Below, piece after piece: positions 1 to 12,500 of a stretch of DNA of 64,000 nt (its first letter is position 1; each line of letters starts with the position of its first letter). Below the pieces are notes generated by a model. It was not told the DNA's origin. It saw only the letters and a program-made list of their open reading frames with translations, and did no database searches. Origin of the DNA: Eupeodes corollae. Taxonomy: Eukaryota > Arthropoda > Insecta > Diptera > Syrphidae. Location: NCBI RefSeq assembly GCF_945859685.1, contig NC_079147.1, positions 146,902,645 to 146,966,644 on the forward strand. The letters run 5' to 3'. The position numbers were made by a program, and so were the translations under genes.

Positions 1-567
1 GTCTGTTCCCTTTTTTATGCCACTGCATGGACTCTTGTTTGCTTTCAGGGTCATAGTGGTGAACCCATGTTTCGTCCCCAGTAACAATCCGATGCATAAC
101 ACCGTCCACGTTCGCACTACACATTTCCAAAAGCTCTCTACAGCATGCGATTCTCACTTTTTTTTGAGGCGCTGTGAGCATTCGTGGCACCCACCTTGCA
201 CTGACCTTTGAAAGGTTAAGATGGTCATGAAGGATGGTGTGAATGGTACCAGTCGAAAGCTTGGTGATCTCTGCCATCATTTTCACCTTTATTCGGGCAT
301 CCTCGAGAACAAGTTTTTGACTTCTTTGATGCTTTCTCCCGTACAAGCACTAGCCGGGGCGCTCGCCGGAGCGGGGGTCGTCTTCAATGCTCTCTCTGCC
401 TCTCTCGAACTACTTGACCACTTTTGCACAGTTGATAATGAAGGTGCGGAACCCTGGTAAACTGCCACCATTTCTTCATGAATAGTTTTTTGACTTTTTC
501 CTTGCTTAGTGAGAAATTTAATTACAGCGCGATGCTCAATTTTCACCATCATCGTCTCAGTTGCCAT
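1..567 (-). pseudogene. mariner transposase, N-terminal part, frameshifted and cut by the window edge
   Basis: Cut-and-paste transposase of the Tc1/mariner superfamily. The minus strand starts with ATG near 567 and encodes the mariner helix-turn-helix (about residues 8-45, ending in STVQKW). The frame then shifts: FERGRESIEDDPRSG, a mariner hallmark, continues in another frame that also carries a stop. Near the window edge (positions 1-110) the motif TGDETWVHHYDPESKQESM appears, containing the first catalytic Asp. The rest of the catalytic core lies left of position 1. This copy is broken by at least one frameshift and cannot make an intact protein. It lies in a gish intron. Confidence 0.85.
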
Positions 568-959
568 TATGATTCTGTTTAAATAGAGATTTAACGGTAA
601 ATAATAATCACATTTATATGAAATTTTACATGAATGCACTAAAATAATAGTATTACTTGATAAATAAGTCAATTTATATATATAACCACAGCTTCACCCC
701 GATACCGATAATATATTGAACGCCCCTCGTAAGTCGATGGAATTTTATTCTCTTAACTAGATCGAGTCGTTGTAACTTCTCCTTCACTCTACATCTATAC
801 AGACTGGACTAAAAATCATCCTTAGAATGTTATCCCTCGAAGCATCCTAAGACGTTATTATCTTTTGTTGACAAGGTCCAAGCCTTGATTAGTATCTTAT
901 ATAGGGAGAGCGAGGGCTTTACTGCTCAATTATTGTTTAAGTCCGTTTGATTTTAGTGC

Positions 960-2400
960 TAGTTCTGAATTTATAGCGGTGTCTATGTAGACAAAGTCCT
1001 TAACTAGCTCCAAGTTATTGCTGTCCAAAGTGACGTTTTTTCCCAGACGTGTCGTCATCGTTCAATTTTCTTTCTTGATAACGGCATAAACTTGGTCTTC
1101 CATCTTCTCTGCTTTTGTAAAAAATCGCCACTGACATTACGTTTTGTTCTTTCAATTATGTCAATATCATCGGCGTATCCGAAGATTGCGCCTCTAGTGT
1201 TGAGAATCGAGTTTTGCACAATTCTTTCCAGAACAATGTCCAAAACTTTTTTGATTTCAAAATCATCGGTGAGAACTCTTCCGACTTTCAACGTGCATTT
1301 TGTAAAGTTCTACTCTAGATACTGTAATACACAGCCTTGAAATCGATGAAAAGATTGACTGTTTTTTTTGTTTTAAAAAACTGCGGCAATGTAAAACTTT
1401 GATCAATGACGAGCTGCTTCCAACGGTCACATAATACGGCAGAAAATATCTTATACGCAATGTTTAGGAAACTGATGCATCTGTAATAGGTGCAGTTCAG
1501 AGCGTCTCCTTTATTAAGGATTGGGAAATCTATGCCAAGATTCTACTAATACATACATACGTACATACTCCTTCCCAACTCATCGTCTGCTGCTTTGAAT
1601 AGTTCGGCAGCGATACCGTCAGCTCCAGTAGGTTTTTTGGACTTGCAATGAGACATACAACTATCTTCACTTCTTCGTCGAGGTTGAGTAGGCGAAAATG
1701 TTCTACATCTCCCTTGCAGCGGGATCGATTCCTCAACGCCGTTAAATAATTTGGGGAACTAATTTGTTAATATTCACAGCATAGACTGTAGTTCTACTAT
1801 GATGTTTCCCTAATCGTCTTTACAGGCTTCGGTTCGTGGCTGTTACTCTTGATCGCGTGCTTCTCGTGCTCCCTTTATTTAATTTTGAAAAGCCGGTGTT
1901 ACTCTCTCCTCATATGCTCGTAGAGCTCGCGAGCTCTGGTATTTCTGTGCACCATCGTTGTGTATGCCTGTTGTTTAGCTGCGTGCGCTTACTGGCACTC
2001 GTCGTCAAACTAGGGGTTGTCCTCGTGGTATGGCAATACTCCAAATGGCTATTAATACATGACGCAAAACAGGAATTCTTGAGAAATTGTTGGAGTCTTT
2101 ATCGAAAAAGGACATTTCAATTTCTTGCGATTTAACCCGTCAAACGTCGAATCATCTCACAGTACTTCCTTGTTTTGGCTTTGATACTGATATCCATTGC
2201 CGTACTTCGGTTACAAAAAGGTAGTGGTCTAAGATAATTTTGTGCTCTCGGAATGTTACAAAATCCTGTACACTCGAAAAGTCCCGGAAGTCGATCGCAA
2301 TGTGACTGTTTATTGTTCAGGAAATGTGCATGCCCCCTTGTGGATATCGAGAAGTGTGAACTGATAGCTGAATTCGTTGTCGTCCAGTGTACCAATTGTT
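960..2400 (-). mobile_element. degenerate non-LTR retrotransposon (LINE), endonuclease/RT fragments
   Basis: Minus-strand pieces read as a LINE. The start of a reverse transcriptase lies at about 1600-1660 (KSKKPTGADGIAAELFKA). An RT catalytic box GYADDIDIIERTKR lies at about 1135-1190. A conserved post-RT segment (GKNVTLDSNNLELVKDFVY) lies at about 985-1050. Pieces at 2130-2400 look like the C-terminal end of an endonuclease domain. Many stops and frameshifts are present. The same family (YATDIDI box) recurs at 31200-31920. Confidence 0.7.
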
Positions 2401-3029
2401 CCACTTTCTTCTCTTCCTAGCTTGGCGATAAAATCTCATAACACAACTTTAATGTCATAGTCAGGGCGTTGCTTATATGTTTTGTCCAAAAGCTCGTATA
2501 ATATGTTTTGAGAATTCAACTATATAGTTCTGGTCAGATTTTTTCTGAGTTAAACAAACTTAGCTTGTTAACAAGCCAACTCGGATTCCTGTTATTGCAG
2601 ACCAATCGGCTAACACTCTATATATGTTGGGTACCTCTGATTACAATAAATATAAATCAATCCTTTCTAGGAAAGCTAGGAAGACGGTATTGGTTGCTAT
2701 TTGTCATCGATAGTGATGGACTTCAGCACCTTAAATAATTGTAACGAAAAACTGCCAAACCAAAAGTAAAAAAGAAGGACCCTTTGTGTCGAAATCTCGC
2801 AATCCTGTTTACTCCCAAATTTTCATTCTCTTCAACTTTCTCGGCAAAAAATACTACAATGTCGTAAAAGTAGTAAAAACCTATTATCTTTTGAAAAAAA
2901 AAGGTTCGTAACACTACATCTCGATTAATAAGGCCAACTTGCTTATAGCACAGCTTTCTGTTACTTCTGGTAGCGTCACAACATGGCTCCTCCTGCATTT
3001 GAGAGTGGAGAATCGTCTTTAGCACTCGT

Positions 3030-3410
3030 ACATTTGCTAGAGTACTAAAAGATCTTGAAGTTACAAATCCGCTAGCACGGATGGTATCCATCCTATTATT
3101 CTGAATATGTGATCTTCGACGCTGGAAAATCCTGTGCTAAGGCTTTTCCATCTGTCCTACTGTAAAGGTCTTTTTTCGATTTAATGGAAAACGGCATTAG
3201 TCTAGTCCATTTTTTTCTAATGTCTTTGAAATGCTGATCAATCATCTTTTTAATAAAGTATATTATGGTTTTCCTAGCAATAGTTTTACTTGTTGTCTTG
3301 TGGTTTATCTTACCAAATAGTGAAATGAATCTTTAAATCGTAGGATTATTACACTTGATACATATTTCAATAGCAGTTGATAAAGTCTCGCAGCCTTAAA
3401 TGTGTCACAC
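3030..3410 (+). mobile_element. Jockey-like LINE reverse transcriptase remnant
   Basis: In broken plus-strand frames it reads DGIHPIILN, then SSTLENPVLRLFHLSYCKG, then WKTA, the start of a Jockey-clade RT. The segment at 3255-3400 resembles the stretch at about 7998-8130 base by base. It is therefore a decayed sister copy of the elements at 7750-8800 and 45725-46560. It ends shortly before the first gish exon in the window. Confidence 0.65.
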
Positions 3411-3573
3411 TCCCTATAGAACAATTCTGAGTTTATATTCAAGTTCTGAATTAAAGGAATGTTTCTAAATTGGGAAACGACATTTCTGTCATTAAAATAC
3501 ACTACACACGTCTCATCTATTTTATATCATAAATACTTATTCCAAAACTATATATTTTTGTTTTTGTTTTTAG

Positions 3574-6500
3574 ATTTCGGGCTGGCCAAAGAATATATTG
3601 ATTTAGATACAAATAGACATATACCATATCGGGAACATAAATCATTAACGGGCACCGCACGTTACATGTCAATAAACACACACATGGGCAGGGAGCAATC
3701 AAGACGTGATGATTTAGAAGCATTAGGTCATATGTTTATGTACTTTTTAAGAGGTTCACTGCCGTGGCAAGGTCTTAAGGCTGATACACTTAAGGAAAGG
3801 TATCAGAAAATTGGTGATACTAAACGTGCAACGCCAATTGAGGTAATTTTTTTATACATAGAACTGATAAAATTGCATAAATAAAATTTTCCAATTTAAA
3901 TAAACTTTCAAGGCGCTTTGTGATGGTCATCCAGAAGAGTTCGCAACATATCTAAGGTATGTGCGGCGATTAGATTTCTTTGAAACACCAGACTATGATT
4001 TCTTGAGAAGACTGTTTCAAGACTTATTTGAGCGTAAAGGTTACGTGGATGATGGTGAATTTGATTGGACAGGGAAGACAATGGTAAGTTCTAAGGTTTC
4101 ATAACATTATATTGTGTATATACAGTATGGTATTTGCATTTTAAAAATATTTCGGCAAGCAATTTTTATTTACTAAATACCTTGAAGAAAAGCTCCCACG
4201 TTGCAAATTAAAATTGAAAGACCAAAATTTCAAGATATAAACCAAAAGAAAACAAAATGGCAAATCAAGCAAACAAGACATGCATACATAGTACATATAA
4301 ATAAATTCTATGTACATTTATATATTTTTTCAATATGATTTGTATATAAAATACCTACCTAATAAAAATATAATTATAAAATGTTTATTTAATTTTTTAT
4401 TTATATATTAATTATTATTATTTTTATGCTGCATGTTTTGCATCTTTGTTTTAACCTAACTCCTCCCGTTTATAAATTTAAAAAATAACCAAAACAAAAT
4501 TGATTCAAAAACAAATATGAATTCGAATTCGTACAAATTTATAAGACAAAACAACAAATGGAGACAATGAAGGCAATCAAAAATGCTCCTCCGTCTCATT
4601 TAGGCAAAAATGATTCGGATAAGGTATAAATTATTATTTAAAAATGGTTTATTTTGTTTATTCTAATTTTTTTGTATTGTTCTGTTTTAAATTCAAATGC
4701 GTTAAAAAAAGACACACAAAGCTAGATTACAATTACTCAAAATGGGTGTATTTCAATGCTTTTTCTTAAAATGTTATTCTCAAATGACAATAAATTAAAA
4801 AATTATGTATGTTTTATGTTACATTTTTCTTTTTTTTTTATTATTAATAACAATTAAAATTATTTTAAATAACAAACTTCATTTGCTTGAAAAACAAATC
4901 ATTTTACTCACACTTGTTATATTTTAACTTCACTTTCTTGTTTTTAGTCAACACCTGTTGGATCTCTTCAAACTGGTCATGAAGTCATCATTTCACCAAA
5001 TAAGGATCGTCATAATGTTACAGCTAAGGTAATAATTATATAATTGTATAACAAATACATTGCATAAATTTAAATATTTTTTTTTTGTTTTTTTAATTTA
5101 AATTATTGAATTAAAAATAGTTGTACGTATTTAAACATAAACACACTTCATTTAATTAATTAAGGGATACTAAGTCATTAACAATCAAACTACTTACGGC
5201 ATGTTGAATGTACCAATTGGTATTGTTTTTACTTCACTTACTAAACAATTATTTTTTTAATTTTACAGGGATCTTTTCAGATTTATAATAACAGTAACAA
5301 GTTCATGTAAATAAAGTGGTCTAAAATACCAAAGTGTAAACTTAAGCTATAGTATAATTTTAATAAATCAGTTGAAAATACCAAATCAATAATAAGGTTA
5401 ACGCAAATTAATAAATGTTATTTTAAATTAAACACGAAATTCTTAAAATTGTTGTCCTCTGTACATTTTCGATATTCTTAAAATATATTCTGACCTTAGA
5501 AATTTTCAAGTTCAGGCTATTTTGTTTATAATGAATTCTCTGCTTTATCTTGTAGTTCTGTTACTTAGGTTAGGTTAGGTTGGAGTGGCTGTCCAGATAT
5601 CATTGACACACGTAGACCTCAAGGGTCCATTGTGATACCACTAATGAGGTTACTCATGGGAGAGTAATGAATTTAAACAAACCATTTTGTGCTTTTAATA
5701 AAGTTAGAGAGACGTTTTGTGTCAATATTTGCCAGTTCACTGGTATTATCGAAGAAGGGATTACCGAGAAAGTAATTCCTTCTAATGGAGAGTGCTGGAC
5801 ATGTACATAGAAGGTGTTGGACTGTTTCCTCTTCCTCCTCGTCCATGCAGCTTCTACAGAAGTCATTTGTGTAGACCCCTAGCCTCAGAGCATGTCTACC
5901 TATGAGGCAGTGTCCCGTTATTACTCCAATTGTAGAGCTTATACTTTGTCTGATATCAAGCCTTTTGACCGTTTTAAGTCAATACTTGGCCATATTTGCT
6001 TGGTTGCCAGGCAGGTGGTACTTTGTGACCGACTAGCATTTGTTGTTTCTAGAGCATATTGCTTGAGAAGATATTTGCATGTAGCAAGTGGTGTTCCTAT
6101 GTTATGTTTTTGTCTAATATAAGGCAGAAGTGTTCCGTTTTTGGCGAGCTCATCGGATTTGCAGCATCCCGGAATGTCTCTGTGGCCCGGCACCCAAATG
6201 AGGTGAATGTTAAACTGTTCCGTCATCTCATTCAGAGATGATTGACAATCGTGGACTGTTTGAGAGTTTGTGAAGACAGACGCGAGAGATTTAAGAGCGG
6301 CTTGGCTGTTTGAGAAGATTCGTATATCCTTACAAGATATAACGTTTTCTTTGAGCCAGGATAGTACTTCTTTAATCGCCATTACTTCTGCCTGGAATAC
6401 ACTACATTGATTGGGAAGTCTATAGGATAGACTGAGATTCAGTTGTTCTGAAAAGATACCACTTCCAACTCCGTGATCGGTCTTTGAACCGTCAGTATAG

Positions 6501-9500
6501 AAGTGTACCGCATCGTCTTCCAGGGGTCCCTCTTCTTCCCAGGAGGACCTTGAAGGGATGGACACATGGAATCTATGGCCTTTTTACAAGTAAAAAGCGC
6601 TGTAGCCTTTTTGACTCTTTCATCAATATTTGCCTTCCAATTTAGTTTTTTTGTCTAAAATGAGGCCCAAATATTTAGCTTGATCGGAAAAGCTTAATGG
6701 TATTCCTCTAATCTTGGGTGGGCTAATCTGAGGAATTTTATATCTTCTCGAAAAGAGTATTAATTCTGTTTTATGTGGGTTGACGTCCAATCCACATTGC
6801 TTAGCTCATTTAGTTAGCCTGTTTAGGGCATTTTGTAGGAGTTCCGAGAAAACTTGGGGGTGCTTCCCAGATACGGATATCGCAACGTCGTCAGCATAGG
6901 CAATCACCTTAAAACCCTCTGCTTCCAATGCTGTAAGTAGGTCGTTTACTACCATGTTCCATAAAAGAGGCGAAAGGACTCCACCTTGGGGAGTGCCTCG
7001 ATTCACCGATCTGGTGGTAGTAAAACTTCTCATGTTAGAAATTATTGTCCTGCTTTTGAGCATTAGACTTATAAGATCTATGAGTGATTTCTCTAATTTC
7101 AGCTTATCCATTGCTGTTGTGATCGCCTGGTAACTGACGTTGTTGAAAGCTCCTTCAATATCTAGGAACGCTACCAGGTTATATTCTTTGTATTCGAAGG
7201 AATGTTCATTAGTACGTACCAGCGAGTGAAGTGCTGATTCTACTTATTTTCCCTTAGAGTAAGCATCTTGAGCTGTGGAAATGAGACATGGTTTTAAATT
7301 ATGTCTCATATAAATTTCAATCAATCTTTCCAAGGTTTTAAGAAGGAAGGATGATAGGCTGATTGGTCGTAGATCTTTAGGGTTAACGTGTGAGGGTTTC
7401 CCTGCTTTGGGAATAAAGACTACTTTTACCATTCTCCAGGTTTTGGGAATATAACTCAACCTTACACAGCTTGTCAGAATGATTTCCAATGGTGGAATAA
7501 TCATGTCTGAGAATTTTTGTAGTTCGGCCGGAATGATTCCATCTGGTCCTGGAGATTTATATGGATCAAAGCTGTCTATGGCCCATTGCAGTTTTTCCCG
7601 CGTTATTAAAACATAGTTCTGTTACTTAAAGTATGTTCTTCGAACACAAAAGTCAAATATGTTTTTGGTCAATTATTAATAAATATCAATCAATTTCAAA
7701 AATTGGTGTTGCTACTTACTATCGATAGTATAAAATTTATAAATATTAAAGGCATCCACACTATTGATCTGAAGAAGTGATCTTCAACGCTTGCAAAACT
7801 ATTGGGTAAGCTTTTTAATCTATCCTACTCTTCAGGTCACGTTCCGAGTAAATGGAAAACTGCATTTGTGCAGTCTATACCCAAGAAAGACGAATCCTGT
7901 CACGCTTTGAATTATAGACCGATCGCATTTTCATTCCTTTCTGACTAACTATCAGCTTAAGAAATATCTAAGATCGAAAGCTTCTTAATGAGCAGTATAC
8001 GGTTTTTTTAGCAGTAGGTCCATTGTTGGTTTATCTCACCAAACAGCGGAACGAAGCTTTACATCGGTTTTCAATTGTAGGATTATTGAACTGGATATTT
8101 CAAAAGTGTTTGATAGAGTTTGCTTTTTTATGGAAAATGCAAGCCATATTTTTAATGAATTAATTTTTATGATCGTTAAATAGTATCAGTATATAAGGGA
8201 TTCAAGTTTGAGAAACACAAAATAAATTCTGGTGTGCCCCAGTGTTCTGTTTTGTCTCCGATACTTTTTTATCGTTTTTATCAATGACCTCCTGTCTGAA
8301 GTTTCTGATCTACTTACATGCTTTTCTGACGGCAGTGCCATCAGCTTTTCATATTCGTTTTTAGATTCATGGATTTGGATTTTCATTAAATTCTGACCTA
8401 AACAGCATTGCAAACGGGAAATAATTATCATTAAAGCATAACTAACCAGTTTTGAAACTATCCATGAGTGTCCCCAAAAATTCCGCAAGGTGTTTGGGCT
8501 TTCTAAGGTGATGCAATAAGTTTTTCTTCCTCTGTGATTTTTCTATTCTTATCTATAAAACTTGTATATACGTGCTCATCTGTTTACTCTCGAGCCCAAC
8601 TTCGGTCGAACTGTCAAGTTCAGAAATTCGTTGTTTAGTCGAACTACACGAATGTTGAATGCTTTGCTAAACTCCCAATCATTACAATATTCAAACATAT
8701 TTAAAACCAATGTGCACCGATACACATCGCGTTTCGAAGCCTCTCTACCTTTCCTAATGATCATACTGAGTATTGGTGTAATGAAGGTATCCAAAATCCC
8801 CCTGAGTTTGCTCTGTTAAAAAAATATCAGCTAGAATTCGAGACCCCCCGACACCATTTTTCACGAAGACCGAACTTAATGATGAATACTTTTGTTATAA
8901 ATGAAGATATTACAGCATTTTTAGTTATTCGTAGTATGAACTTTCTTCGATGAGGCTTGTGATAAGTCCGACTGTTACCGATATGTGCAGACAATTTTTT
9001 AGACACCACACTGTGATTCATATTTGTTTTTGCACTATCAAACCCATTGCCTATTTAAAGATCTTAAACCAATTGTTTCGTGCTTTAATATTTTCAAAGA
9101 ATATGAAAAATATTCAAAAACTTTAGTATTTAAGTACTTTTTTTTGATGACCGATTTAAGATTGTAGGACAATAGTTTCGAGGTTCTGCAACCCAATTAA
9201 ATTAAAGAAACAAACACACAAGTTTTCAAAACTAACATTTTTAAGATAGGTAACGAACATTTTCCTAGCAATATATTATTTGAATAGAATCTCTAGGCCT
9301 TTATTTTCTCCAAAGTAACCACTATTAAACTAGTTTATCCACTTTCTAAATGATATATGTTTTCCAATAGTTAATACTTAAATTGAATGATGTAGACATT
9401 TTATGAACAAGCACCTAAAATTATTTGCAGAACGTTGACAAAATTCCATTGTTAGTAGGATTGAACACTATAGCTTCACAATTTTGTATAAAGTTAGTTT

Positions 9501-12500
9501 TTAATTTTGTGTAAAACATTGACAGATGTTTTACTCGCATAACAAGTACAAAACTAGTGTCAGCACATATTCAAAAACATAGTTCTAATATTACACTCAA
9601 TTTGTGTTACACACTGTAATTTTGTGGACTTAGAACTAACCAAATCCTCAAAAACTATTTTTGGAATTAATTTCCAAACATCCTGAAGTTTTTTGGACTA
9701 AATTAGGCATATTTCCATTTTTTTGTAGCTCATTTTTATTTTAAGATGGTGCCACAGGTTTTCTATTTGGTTTAGGTCCGGGCTGCCAGACCACGACGAC
9801 GGCCAGTCAAAGTTGTCTTCATGTCCATATTACGGTTTTGGATCCTGTACATATGATCAATTCTTCTAATAAGGTCAACGCCAAACGAAGACATTGCTCT
9901 CCAGATCATAACATTGCCACCACTGTGTTTGACAATGGGGAGAGTGTACTTCGGATTATATTCTTATGATCTCGGACTACTAGAATCCATTCCATCAGAA
10001 TGAATCCTATTAATTTTTGTTTCATTCGAAAACATCATGTTTCCATCGAATGATTGTCCAGTGCTTATTTTTTAGCAAAGTCAAGCAAGACTTTTTGTGA
10101 CGTTCAGTCAGTAGTGGCTTTTTCCCTGCTATATACATCCAAAGAGCCTAGCTTCATGCAACCTTCTTTTGATAGTGTGTACAGACGCTCCACTGGCCTC
10201 CTAATTTCACTTGCAGTTGCAAAGGGGTTTCTTTGCTTTTCCAAACAATGGCCGCATCCTCTCTATGAATAATTGATCTTGGTCTCGGCTTTCGTAGTAT
10301 TTTTCTTAAAATAATAAATAGCATTAAACACCATCTTTTTGAACACTTTAAAATGTTAGAAATCTCGCTATAAAATTTTCCTTCTTCATGATGGCTCAAA
10401 ATTTCACATTGTGTCTTTAAATAACGTGATTTGTTTTTCCCCATTTTTAAGATCTAATTTAACAATTTAAATTGAATTGCCAGAAATAACTTTTAAATCT
10501 TTAATTAAATGTTCGTTTCTTATTATGTGCACGATAGAATGCTTTGAAAAAATAACGGTGTCCAATATCAGTATTGTGATTTTATAGTGAAGTTAGTCAG
10601 ATTTCGATGTAAAAAAAAAAATATGGCCGAATTTATTTTATTTATGGAATCCGTAAGTTGAAGTTTGACATGAAAAGCGTAACTATATGATTACTTAAAC
10701 AGTTTTCCAAAATAGAATTTTGAAGTAATAAAAAATGTTCTTGACTTTTAAATTTGTATAGTGTAAAATAAATATATTTATATTTCTCCTTAAAATAATT
10801 TTCTGAGGTGTGTTTATGTTTATGTTTATTTTTGTTTTGTTTTTTATATTACTTAATTATTAATTTATTCATACTTTTTTAACTTTTTAATATTGAAAAT
10901 ATTTTGACTGATTAAAAAAAAAAAACAATTACACACACCCAATACCAATGACAACGTCGTCGCCGTACGTCGTCGTCGCGTCGGATACATTAACAATAAA
11001 TAAAAATTAAAAAATTATAAACTAAATAAAAACTAACGCACAAATTTACAAAAAGAATTCCAATCAATTGGATTTTGATGAAGACGAAGATGAATATTTA
11101 TTAGTCGAGGTTAGAAAAATAAATTAATACAAAAAAAACGGCAACAAAATAAAACACACAACAACAATGTTTAAGTGTAATATATTTTGTTGTTTAATTT
11201 CATTCACTGCCATTTACTAAGTCGTTAATTTTCTTCGTCGGCAATATAAATCATCTTTTTGAATGCTAGTGCTTCGGTCCTATTCCCACTACCCCAACGT
11301 CCAAGCGTCCTCCCACAACTGCTGCCCCAACCGACCCAATCCAATATATTATGTATATTCACAATATTCCATCATCCCATTCGGATTTCGATTCCTCGAT
11401 AGGAAATTAATCCTCTTAATAGCTTATTTTTAGAATGGCTTGTGCTTGAGCTTAGAAGGCTCTATACCTAAATACGTCATGATAACCCCGTTTTGTTCCC
11501 TTATACCCGATGTAAAATTTATTTTGTTTGCTGTATTTGCATTCGTAATGTGAGAATAAAACACAAAGTAGGTTTTTTTATTTTTTTTGTTTATAATTTT
11601 TTATAATGTACCTAACATTATAAACATTTAATGTAGAAAATAATAATTGTTTCATTTTTAACTAACAACAACAACAACAACAAAAAAACAAAAATTACAC
11701 TTGACATTTTTATATAACATAACTTATGTGCGTGATTCATTGTATACACTTAAAAAAAAAAAAACAAAATTAAAAATTGTTTAATACAAAACATTAATTT
11801 AGAAACAAAAATACAATAAATTAGACAAAAATTCGAAACTCATAAATTTCACCTAAAAAATATAACTCTTCAGACAAATGCCAAAGGGGGCGTTGCTGCA
11901 TGGCCTGATGTACCGAAACCAGGTGCCACGCTTGGTAATCTAACACCAGCCGACAGGCATGGTTCCGTTCAGGTAAGTTTGTATGCATTTTTGTGTTGTT
12001 TTTTTTTTGTTTAATTTTCTTGTAAACTAAACTTTATTTTCATTTATTTTTTTTTGTTTTATTTATTTTTAATAGTTTTTATTTATTTTGTTTTTGTTTT
12101 AATGACAAAAAAACTAACATAATCTCTGTATGTACATAACATCTTATTAGAAAACTTATTTTTTGTGTAAACCCAGTTCTGTTGTGTATAAGATACCTAA
12201 ATGTTTTATAGAAAAATACAGCCAACAATAATTAGAAAGGTTAAAAACTTTTATAAATTTTTCAACATAAATTAAATTAACATAGAAGTAAAAAAAATCA
12301 ATCCTTTGCCGCTTTTTTACTAGTTTCTCTTTTTTTCCGTGTGCTATAATCTAAGAGTATTAGAATCCTTTTTTTAGAATCTCTAGATTAATCTCTATTT
12401 ATACGAGAGGATTTTTTCAGGGTGAGTAATTAACATATTTTAAAATGAAAGTGCTTTAATTATTATAATTCCTGAATTACCTTTTGGTACGTCAAAAGAG

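Noticed and set aside
5567..5592. TTAGG repeats as a relic telomere or interstitial telomeric repeat
   Set aside because: They lie exactly between the LINE body and its target duplication, so they are the LINE's 3' tail.
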